NCBI GenBank assembly: GCA_009917695.1
Contig: JAACJG010000006.1
Location: forward strand, 1-64,000
Length of the DNA: 64,000 nucleotides
Reading direction: 5' to 3'
DNA from: Candidatus Rifleibacterium amylolyticum
GTDB taxonomy: Bacteria > Muiribacteriota > Ozemobacteria > Ozemobacterales > Ozemobacteraceae
The translations under genes were made by a program, and so were the position numbers. Below, piece after piece: positions 52,866 to 61,200 of the stretch. The notes under the pieces are model-generated. The model was not told the origin of the DNA. It was given only the letters and a program-made list of their open reading frames with translations, and made no database searches. Every line of letters starts with the position of its first letter. The stretch's first letter is position 1.

Positions 52866-53980
52866 TGCAAAACCGTTTTAAACGAAGAATAATCGCGTTG
52901 TCAATGTTGCTCAGTGGTTTACTTGCTGCCGCGCCAGCGCAGGCCGACAAAAATTTCATCTATGAAAGCGCCCGCACCATGGGCATGGGCGGCACCAGCG
53001 TAGCTATTGCCGACGACCACCAGGCGCTGTTCACCAACCCGGCCGGACTCGGGCTTCAGCAGAAAAGCTCCTATTCGGTCATCAATGCGTTGATCAAGCA
53101 GAACCAAGACTACAGCAAAGTTAATGGCAAGATAAACAATCTCAGCGATGACGACACCGCCGCCAGTCGTGCCGCCAATTTCAGCAATCTCATGGCGATC
53201 ATGGGCGAGACAGGATATCAGGCCTGGTCGGCCATGTCTTATTACATGGGCGCAACCGGCTTTGGCATGGCAGCCTATTACCACGACTCCGAGCGTTTTT
53301 CAGTCAAAAACCCGGCCAACCCGGTAGTTAAATCAGAAGTATATCAGGACGCCGTTCTGAGCGGCTCAATTGCCCGCGGCTTCAACGAGCCACAGATGCT
53401 TTTTAAAGATCGCACCATCGGCTGGTGGGGCGCTACCATGAAAGTAGCAACCCGTAAAATGACCGAACAGAGCTTTTATGCCAGAGACTTTGCCGCCCTC
53501 ACTCCTGGCATTTTAAAAGATACCGACCGCTCTGGCGCGACGCTCGACTTCGACCTTGGCGCGCTCTGGCAGCTCAACAACCCATGGCAGACCTCGCTCG
53601 GCCTGTTTGTCGGTAATGTTTTAAGCACAGATTACAGTGAAGAAGCTGGCACTCTCGAACGCCAGTTCGCTGTCGGAACCTCGATCAAGCCCTTGACCGG
53701 CCCACCTGAGCGCAACAAAAAGCTCATACTCGCCGCCGACTACTGGGAAAACGGTGACGACCGCACGGCGCTGACCAAACTGCGCCTTGGCATGCAGGTA
53801 GAACTGGCTGAGGGAATACACCTTCTCGGTGGCCTACGGGGCGGCTACCCGACCGCGGGTTTCAGCGTCAAATGGTATGACATGAGTGTTCAGGCCGCCA
53901 CCTACGGCGAAGAACTCGGCCAGCGCCCTGGTGAAAAGGAAGACCGCCGCTACACCGCCAGCTTCAACCTCGAATTTTAA
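52865..53980 (+). CDS. UPF0164/PorV-like outer-membrane barrel
   Basis: The 371-residue protein has a signal peptide ('LLSGLLAAAPAQA'). 'ESARTMGMGGTSVAIADDHQ' followed by 'ALFTNPAGLGL' is the motif shared by UPF0164, PorV and FadL-like barrels. Amphipathic strands follow to a C-terminal 'TASFNLEF' ending in Phe. Such proteins act as porins or shuttle partners in secretion. The upstream lipoprotein is translationally coupled. It is convergent with the next gene, 3 nt away, with no terminator visible between. Confidence 0.83.
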   Translation: MQNRFKRRIIALSMLLSGLLAAAPAQADKNFIYESARTMGMGGTSVAIADDHQALFTNPAGLGLQQKSSYSVINALIKQNQDYSKVNGKINNLSDDDTAASRAANFSNLMAIMGETGYQAWSAMSYYMGATGFGMAAYYHDSERFSVKNPANPVVKSEVYQDAVLSGSIARGFNEPQMLFKDRTIGWWGATMKVATRKMTEQSFYARDFAALTPGILKDTDRSGATLDFDLGALWQLNNPWQTSLGLFVGNVLSTDYSEEAGTLERQFAVGTSIKPLTGPPERNKKLILAADYWENGDDRTALTKLRLGMQVELAEGIHLLGGLRGGYPTAGFSVKWYDMSVQAATYGEELGQRPGEKEDRRYTASFNLEF

Positions 53981-53983
53981 ACA

Positions 53984-54601
53984 TCAGCGGTGAATGGGTT
54001 TGCCGAAAATGTGAAATGGAATGTCTTCTTTGAGCACCATGCGTAAAAAGTTCAGCATGTCAGAAGCGAGGGTGCGCATTTTTTCGCTGTCGGTCCAGAA
54101 CAGTTCAAAAACCACTCTCTGAGCCTCTTTTCGCAAAGCCGGCAAGTCACTGAGCTTATGATTGATCTGCAGGTTCTCGATGTGATCAGCCATTTTATAA
54201 AACTCGACGCTGATTTTTTCCGGGCCTTCCGGGGAATCGTCGAACCCGAGCGGGAACCCGGGATAAACTTCACAGAACTCAATTTCTCTGGCTATATGCC
54301 TGATGAGCGCCGGCTTTTCGATCAACCCGATCTTAACCGCAAGCAACTGCGCCGACAGCATCTCAGCGCTGATATTGCTGTTTTTGGCCAGCTGAAGCGC
54401 GGCAACCATGTCGTTGGTGCCGTGATACAGGGCATTTATCTGTCCACAGACAAATAATATCTTCTTCAGTACGATATCATGCGTGGGCTGTATCTTGTCA
54501 CGATGCAGCGTGGCAAATTCAGGAGTCACCGCAAAAGCCGATGCACAAAACCACAGCATCAGTGTAACAACAGCAAACAAACCAGATTTACGATTTTTCA
54601 T
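53984..54601 (-). CDS. Secreted helical protein of unknown function
   Basis: The 205-residue protein has a signal peptide ending 'ASAFA'. The mature chain is mostly helical with two cysteines ('LFVCGQINALYHG', 'IEFCEVYPGF'). No domain recognised. TTGAGG-N17-TAATAT (54672-54644, minus) may drive it. It is a single gene between the barrel and the nucleotidase. Confidence 0.65.
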   Translation of the reverse strand: MKNRKSGLFAVVTLMLWFCASAFAVTPEFATLHRDKIQPTHDIVLKKILFVCGQINALYHGTNDMVAALQLAKNSNISAEMLSAQLLAVKIGLIEKPALIRHIAREIEFCEVYPGFPLGFDDSPEGPEKISVEFYKMADHIENLQINHKLSDLPALRKEAQRVVFELFWTDSEKMRTLASDMLNFLRMVLKEDIPFHIFGKPIHR

Positions 54602-54643
54602 TATCTTATTACCTTATCTTCGTACACTGTTTTGTAATTATAC

Positions 54644-54672
54644 ATATTAAACCGACACCCGCCACCCCTCAA
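54644..54672 (-). promoter_or_regulatory. Possible sigma70 promoter of the secreted protein at 54601
   Basis: TTGAGG (54672-54667), a 17-nt spacer and TAATAT (54649-54644) on the minus strand. An alternative -10, TATAAT, overlaps just downstream (54642-54637). Confidence 0.4.
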
Positions 54673-54700
54673 CGCAAAATATCAACAGCCCCGGTCTGAA

Positions 54701-56536
54701 TCAGGGCATTTCAGCTGGATCGACAACACCGCCCTGCTGCACCCGGCGTAGCTCATCGGCAAGCAATACATGCTCGCGCGGCAGACCTGAATCGGCGAAT
54801 TTTGTGATCGGCTGACCGGCATCGTCGCATGGAGTAATGCGAATAACGCCCTTGGTAAGCTTGTTTATTTTGAGCAGGTTTTCGGCACAGAAAAGCGTAG
54901 TAGCGATACGAACACGCTTTGGCCATTTCAGAAAAGACTGGCCATCAAGTACAAGATCAGAAACCTTGCCGGCCAGCGGAACGCCATTCTTGTTCACGCT
55001 GTAGCGAAGATTACTCGACACCACCGGTTCGTAAACCGGAAACTTTTTGCTCTGCCAGGTCAGAATTTCGAGCAGAAGTCTGGTTTGCGCCCGCGATAGC
55101 GAGAAGACAACAACAGGAGCGCCAGGAGTGCCATCTGCGGCAAAGCCAAGCGGCGAAAACCTGAAGATGTCTGAAAATGCATACATTGTCGGCCGACCAT
55201 CGACAGTGAGATATTCTGAGCGAACCAGACCATAGGTGGTGAAATATATATCGACAGGATTGACAAGACGACGGTTAACCGCCCTGAGCAGGTTGGAAAC
55301 CGTATATACAGCAGCGTCATTCGCCGGAAAGCTCGCCTTGCGTCGATCACGCGTTACCATGCAGATTGGGTCGCCGGCGGCAAACCCGGTCTGTCTGATC
55401 AGCCGGTCAACCTCGCGGCTGGTCTTTTTCAGCCAGGCAATCACATCTGCTTCAGCCGGAATGCTGTCATCTATGGCGATAAGAGAACTCTGCGGATTGA
55501 GCAGCCTGAGGCTGCGACCGTCATACTCGAGATCGAGCACGCCAAGGTTGGCACCGCCATGGCCCGCCTGTGCGATAATAGTCGAGCCCACCCTCTTTAC
55601 ATAAGCCTGGTGCGTATGACCGGCTATTATCAGGTCGATGCCTTTTACTTCTCTGGCCAGTTTCTCGTCTTCCGGGGTGCCGCCATGCAGCAGAGCTATG
55701 ACAATATGGCACTTTTGCGTTTTGCGCAGCAGATCGACCCGGGCTTGCACCAGTGCATGAAAAGCCTTCTCGTCAACCTTTACTGCCTTGTCATCAAAAC
55801 CGGCAAACTGTGCAGATTTTCTGGTTGTAGTAGACAATTGTGCGGCGTTCGGGCCAACCAGGCCAAGAATGCCAACCATGATCGGCGGCTGATCGGCGCC
55901 ACCCGGAAACTTGCGAATCTGAAAATCATGAAACGCCGGCTCTCTCAACGGCTCGCCACCAGGTCTGACAAATTGCCGCAGAGGGTTGTCGACGCTTCCA
56001 TTTCGGCTGAAGCTGAGATTTGAGGTAACAAAAGGCAGGGCATAGCCGGCCTTCTTTGCCTTGGTCAGTGCGCGGGCCAGACCATCTTCTTCGGCATCGA
56101 AATCATGATTCCCGAGGCCAATTGCGTCATAACCGGCTTCGTGATAAAAACGATACTCAGGAGCATGCTCTGAATCAGCACAAGGACCAAGCATGTGAAA
56201 CAGGCTGCCAAAAAGCATGTCGCCGGCATCGAGCAATAAAACCGGGCGGGCATTGCGAATTCGGTTAGCCCTGACACTTTGAATAGCCGTCATCAGTCTG
56301 GCTGCGTGCCCTCTTACCGGGTCATCGTCATTGGCCTGCGGCGTAAACAGCAGATCAGGCCCGAGACCGCCAAGCTGAGAATGAAAGTCATTTGTATGCA
56401 TCACCGTAAAGCGGATCGGCTGCTCGAGCGTCTGCGTCAATACCGGAGAAGAACTCACCAAAATTATCGTCAGCAGAAGGCCAAACCACCTGTACAACAT
56501 TACTGGTCTTGCTACGTTGATATCGTCAACCATCAT
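54701..56536 (-). CDS. UshA-type 5'-nucleotidase/metallophosphoesterase, exported
   Basis: The start at ATG 56536 follows AAAGGA by 6 nt; the signal anchor is 'MLYRWFGLLLTIILVSSSP'. The metallophosphoesterase domain is complete: 'TVMHTNDFHSQL', 'LLDAGDMLFGS', 'GLGNHDFD', 'IALLHGGTPEDE' and 'IAGHTHQAYV'. A 5'-nucleotidase C-terminal domain follows ('AVYTVSNLLRAVNRRL', 'YAFSDIFRFSPLGFA', 'LRYSVNKNGVP'). It probably releases phosphate from nucleotides or related esters in the periplasm. Substrate specificity cannot be read here. The length (about 611) is slightly above UshA. Confidence 0.92.
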   Translation of the reverse strand: MMVDDINVARPVMLYRWFGLLLTIILVSSSPVLTQTLEQPIRFTVMHTNDFHSQLGGLGPDLLFTPQANDDDPVRGHAARLMTAIQSVRANRIRNARPVLLLDAGDMLFGSLFHMLGPCADSEHAPEYRFYHEAGYDAIGLGNHDFDAEEDGLARALTKAKKAGYALPFVTSNLSFSRNGSVDNPLRQFVRPGGEPLREPAFHDFQIRKFPGGADQPPIMVGILGLVGPNAAQLSTTTRKSAQFAGFDDKAVKVDEKAFHALVQARVDLLRKTQKCHIVIALLHGGTPEDEKLAREVKGIDLIIAGHTHQAYVKRVGSTIIAQAGHGGANLGVLDLEYDGRSLRLLNPQSSLIAIDDSIPAEADVIAWLKKTSREVDRLIRQTGFAAGDPICMVTRDRRKASFPANDAAVYTVSNLLRAVNRRLVNPVDIYFTTYGLVRSEYLTVDGRPTMYAFSDIFRFSPLGFAADGTPGAPVVVFSLSRAQTRLLLEILTWQSKKFPVYEPVVSSNLRYSVNKNGVPLAGKVSDLVLDGQSFLKWPKRVRIATTLFCAENLLKINKLTKGVIRITPCDDAGQPITKFADSGLPREHVLLADELRRVQQGGVVDPAEMP

Positions 56537-56670
56537 AAAAGATCCTTTCAAAATCCATTTAAGTCATTTTACCAGATTTTTTCAGCCCCCGGGAAGCAGA
56601 TGCATGATATTTAAAAATAGCAGGAACTTGCGGTTGCAGATTTGCCTCTGGTGTTATAAGCTTGCCTGCT

Positions 56671-57435
56671 ATGGAACAACCTTTTATCGACGTCGATGAA
56701 CGCCTCGACACCATACCGGGCACCGATCTGAAGCTGATTCAGAAAATCGATGGCACCGCCTTCGCCATCGACACCCTTCTGCTCGCCAGCTTTGTCAAGT
56801 TCAGCCCCGACATGCACACTGCCGCCGACCTCGGTGCCGGCAGCGGAATCCTGGCGTTTCTCATCAAATATCGTCATTCCGGGCTGCTTATGACGGGCTA
56901 CGAACTACAGGAAGACCTCGTCGAATTGTCGCAGCGCAACTGCCAGCTCAACAAGCATTTTACCGATATCAGCTTCGAACGTCTCGACGTGCGCGATATT
57001 CCGGCTCATATACTGCCGGAAACCTGCGATCTGGTCGTGTCGAACCCGCCATATTTTCAGGCGGGCAGCGGCCGACTGCCAACCCGCCCGGGCCGCGCCA
57101 GCGCCCGCCACGAATTGAACGGTACACTCAAGGACTTTGTTGAAGCGGCAAGCTATCTGCTGCCATACGGGGGGCGCTTCTGTTTCATTATTCCAAGTTC
57201 GCGCTTTTACGAAGTGCTAGAATACTTCAAACCCTGCAACTTCGGGCTCAAACGCCTGCAGTTCGTACTGCCCAAAGAGGGTGAAAAGTCGCATCTGGCG
57301 CTTCTCGAAGTCGAGCGTTTCTTCAACGGCAAACATCAGCCGCTTCCCAACATCACCATTCACATGGCAGATGGCGGCTTCAGTCCAGAAATGAATCAGC
57401 TCTTCAGCGTCGGCCTGAAAAAATACAAGATATAA
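56671..57435 (+). CDS. trmN6: tRNA1(Val) A37 N6-methyltransferase-like (TrmN6)
   Basis: A class I SAM-dependent methyltransferase: motif I 'AADLGAGSGILAFLI', acidic 'MTGYELQEDLVELSQRN' and the catalytic 'VVSNPPYFQAGSG' of N6-adenine enzymes. 'ARHELNGTLKDFVEAASYLL' is the hallmark of the TrmN6/YfiC branch. The ATG at 56671 is preferred to an upstream TTG, though no clear Shine-Dalgarno is present. It is a single gene divergent from the nucleotidase. The family is secure; the precise tRNA position is inferred. Confidence 0.87.
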   Translation: MEQPFIDVDERLDTIPGTDLKLIQKIDGTAFAIDTLLLASFVKFSPDMHTAADLGAGSGILAFLIKYRHSGLLMTGYELQEDLVELSQRNCQLNKHFTDISFERLDVRDIPAHILPETCDLVVSNPPYFQAGSGRLPTRPGRASARHELNGTLKDFVEAASYLLPYGGRFCFIIPSSRFYEVLEYFKPCNFGLKRLQFVLPKEGEKSHLALLEVERFFNGKHQPLPNITIHMADGGFSPEMNQLFSVGLKKYKI

Positions 57436-57439
57436 AACC

Positions 57440-58057
57440 CTAATTCAGGCTACGACCGTGGCGGTTCAGTAAAGCCGAAGCCTCGGCAGCAAAATTTTCA
57501 CGTAACGCGATGAACTTGCGATCATACTCGTCGAGAGTGCCGTATCGCCTGATTCGTGGGCGAACCTGGCGGTTCCAGACGTGATTGAGATATTCGTTCC
57601 AGAGCGCGACAGTCTCTGCATTATCGTCAAACAGGCGATGCGCAACTATCAGCTCGTTTATCTGCACCGCCGATATTTTATCGACAAGACTCAATCGGCA
57701 AAAGTTGATAAACAGCCGCTGCGAACTTGTTCGCAAGGCATCTGAATCAAGCTCATATTCACTGATGACAAGAATAGTGCTCACTGCAGCAAACTGCCTG
57801 GCAAAATCAAACTTATTCGCATCAAGTGCTATTCCGTAGCATTCGCGATAAAGTGCCATAAAGCCCTGCGCCGCGTGAATCTCACGGTATGACTTCATAT
57901 CTCTGTAGATATTTTCGTCGAGTTTCAGGCCAACAGCGTCAAATAGACTTTCAACGCTCAGTTTGGCAGGAACATCTGAACCGGCGCGTCCATAAATTGC
58001 ATAAAATGCCAGCGCACCGATCATAACCAGGACGATTATGGCTCCTGCAATCCTCAT
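57440..58057 (-). CDS. Membrane-anchored protein of unknown function
   Basis: The 205-residue protein has a single N-terminal helix ('IAGAIIVLVMIGALAFYAIY') and an exported helical domain of about 175 residues with no recognised motif ('YRECYGIALDANKFDFARQF', 'TLDEYDRKFIALRENFAAEA'). It is driven by TGGACA-N17-TATGCT. The 3' end lies 4 nt from the convergent trmN6. Confidence 0.65.
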   Translation of the reverse strand: MRIAGAIIVLVMIGALAFYAIYGRAGSDVPAKLSVESLFDAVGLKLDENIYRDMKSYREIHAAQGFMALYRECYGIALDANKFDFARQFAAVSTILVISEYELDSDALRTSSQRLFINFCRLSLVDKISAVQINELIVAHRLFDDNAETVALWNEYLNHVWNRQVRPRIRRYGTLDEYDRKFIALRENFAAEASALLNRHGRSLN

Positions 58058-58084
58058 AGGTACAACTTTTTCCTCTACCAGCTA

Positions 58085-58113
58085 AGCATAATTGGAAATC
58101 CGATACTTGTCCA
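58085..58113 (-). promoter_or_regulatory. Sigma70-like promoter of the anchored protein
   Basis: On the minus strand TGGACA (58113-58108), a 17-nt spacer and TATGCT (58090-58085), about 28 nt before the ATG at 58057. Confidence 0.5.
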
Positions 58114-58159
58114 GTAGCAGGCTTATTTACAATTAAACACAAAGACCCGGCAAACGTAG

Positions 58160-58194
58160 CGCCGCCGAAGTTCTTTATGAAAACTTCGGCGGCG
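58160..58194 (-). terminator. Strong stem-loop after the giant surface-protein gene
   Basis: A perfect 13-bp GC-rich stem (CGCCGCCGAAGTT 58160-58172 with 58182-58194) lies 22 nt past the stop. No T-run follows on the minus strand, so it may protect the 3' end or work with Rho rather than terminate alone. Confidence 0.6.
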
Positions 58195-58215
58195 AACAGG
58201 CAGTTCAAGTTTCAA

Positions 58216-61200
58216 TTACCATTCATAATATTGCAGGCGCCCATCCAAAGCACGATTAAGATTCGGAGAGTGAATCTTGAAAATGTCGCCAAAAGCGGTA
58301 GGTCGTGTCTGACCAGAAAAGGCCTTTTCGAGCTGAATGCCGTCGAACCAGACGGAACGGGGAGAATCCACACTGCTGTTCTGCAGCACGATCGCAACAT
58401 GACTGGCTACAGCCGGGTTATATTCAAGTTCGAAGCTCATGAATACACGGTAATACTTGAACGACTCTCCATCTATATTTATGGGAAGGCTGTAAGCCAG
58501 ACCATGATGATTCACTTCAAGTATCGGGGCGGTTTCAAACACCGCCAAAGTTCCATCAGCATTTACTCGTATTCCTGCCGTAGCTACCGACTGACCGTCC
58601 TCATCATATTGTATGAGCGAAAGATCGGCACTGCCGCTTCCGGGGCAGACCCAGGCCGAAAGGAAGAACAGATTGTCAGGAGCAGGCTGTGAGAACGTGC
58701 TGGTAGCGACCGTCTGATAAGCTGATCCTGGCAGCATGGCAAAGAAAGAGCTACTAGAAGGAGTCACTTCACACTGAAATTCGCAACCATCTGAAGCTGC
58801 CGCCGGGGTACTGGCAAACAGCGTCTGACCAGCTGTCGGGCCATAATTTCCAACCGTCTGGCCGGGCGGAATTGTAAGAGTGACCGTTATCGTGCCATAG
58901 TCACCCGGTGTCACCGGAGAGGCAAGATCGTAGGCGAGCTGAGCCGCATCTATCTGAGTGGGCAAGGAAATATGATTGATTGCGCTGAAAACCCATGAAT
59001 AGTTGCTCAAGGTTACGTTGCCGGTATTTTTGAAGGTTACATCGAGCGCTTTCGCTTCCCCCTGTGCGATCTGACCAAAGTCCACGATATTGAGCTCAGT
59101 ATGTAATACCGAATCGACGATCATCAACGAATGAGTCGCATTCACACTCAGCAGAACATTGAAGGTGGCAGAGGCTTCAGCGTTATCGACGACGTTGTTA
59201 TCGATTTCATCATCGTAAAACACTGCAGTTGCAATATAATTGCCGGGAGGAACCAGCGGCCCGATACTCAGATTCGCATTCCAGGAGTAATTGGCCGGGG
59301 TGGCTGCGATCGACTGCTCTCCTGCTGGAGTAAAAGACAGACTGGCCACCGGAAATGTATAAGTACTACCGGTCAGCGGGCTCAAGATCTGCCAGCGAAC
59401 GTTTGGCAGCGGCACCGGATTGCTGTTGTAGACGGTAACCGCCTGAGAATAATTGGCATTTACATTGCGCGCGCCGAAATCAAGAGGCGGATTAGCCGGA
59501 TTGGTCACGTAGAGCCCTTTGTCTCCGACAGTTACGCGCAGAACAAAAGTATCAGAAGCTTCTCCGGCAGTATAAGAACCAAGAGGCGCCAGATGATCTT
59601 CAAAAATAGCCTGGGTGCCATTGTAGGTATAAGAACCCTGAACCGGGCCGATGGTAACAGTCGCCGTGGCCACCATCGAGGCGCCGACTGCAAGATTGTT
59701 TGCCGGCAGCAACAGGGTTACATTACCAACCGGAATGCTGAAAGCGCCAAAAACAAGCGGCGCCTTGATCGAAAGAAGATTGCTCAAAGGCATGTTGCCA
59801 ACATTTCTTATTTCAAAATTTCCGCTTTTCGAACTGTTGCGACCGACATATTGAAGATCAAGCAGAGGGGTCGTCACATCGACAGCCCTTGTCGAAGTAA
59901 CTGTCAGCTCAAGCTGTACAGTGGTAGAAGCTTCGGCACTTTCATTGATGCCATTTCCATTCGAGTCTTCCCATACGATGAGAGTGCCGATATAAGTAGC
60001 CGCAGAAGCGTTTGGCGGCACACTCACCCGCCATGTCGACTGCTTGAACTGCCCGACGTTGAGTGCTCCGATATTGGCAGAGGTAATCACATTACTCGTA
60101 GCAGGAATATTGATGGGCCCCGGTAAGCTTGGAATCAGAACAGTCGCTGTCGCTTTGAGACTGGCCAGGTTGAGAGAGCCAATATTCCTTACGTTGAAGA
60201 TGACAGAACTGGACAATGCATTGGGGCCACCACTTGAATTCAAAATGGCTTCATCGATATCAACCTTCAAATCGCCAACTTCGCAGCTGACCATGAAGTT
60301 GGACTGCGCATCAGTCGGGTTTCGACCAGCAGGTAGCGTCATGTCGGCATACAACCAGAAATGGCCTGGAACACTGTTGTATACGCCATAGGTTGCTGCC
60401 GGAGGAACAGTTACCTCGATTTCGCGGGTAAAAAACGCACCAGGTGCGGCTGTAAACAATTCAGAAGGCGGGAAGCTGGCATTACCGGCGGGAATGGTAT
60501 CGGTAGCAGCCTGCAGTAAAACTTTTTCCCATCTCATGTCGGTCAAAGTCACGTTACCCGTGTTGCGGCAGTTGAAGCTTACCTTTTTTGATGTGCCGCG
60601 CGAAATGCCACCGAGACCCACAGTTGGAGACAATACCTGCACTTTGGCAACCGGCAGCACCTCTACCTGCAGGGTAAAAGAATTTCGGTATTCATCGACA
60701 TCCCATTTTCCATCGAGATCGTCATCATAATAAAAATACTGCAGGGCAGAATAAGTGCCGACGGCCATGCCGGCTGGCGCGAATATTACCAGGCCGATTG
60801 CCGCGTTGCCACCGATGGCTATTGAAGTGGGTAACGACCCATCGACAGCGATGCTCTCTGAACCGATTACGTCGAATGTGGCATTTATCAGAGGTTGCGG
60901 GTCGAATTTGAGTTTTGTTAACGGGAGAGTACCGAGGTTGTTCAGAGTCAGTCCGAAACCGGTCTTAACCTCCGAGGGTTCTATAGTGCCAGCATCTATA
61001 AGGCCGGGAACCAGCGAGTAGTCGATAGTGCCGACTCTGATATGAACCTGGAAAGTGTCACTGGCTTCGTCGGCATCGACGGTGCCAACGTTGTGCCAGT
61101 CATCCCAGACAGTCCAGGTCGCGATATAGAAGCCTTCATTGGCGACATTGGTAGCCGAGACGCTTGCAACGAAGCTTTCTGTCATACCCATCGGGCCATA

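Noticed and set aside
59131-60126. 331-residue plus-strand open frame opposite the giant surface protein
   Set aside because: Antisense to regular protein repeats; composition (His/Arg-rich) is that of a shadow frame.
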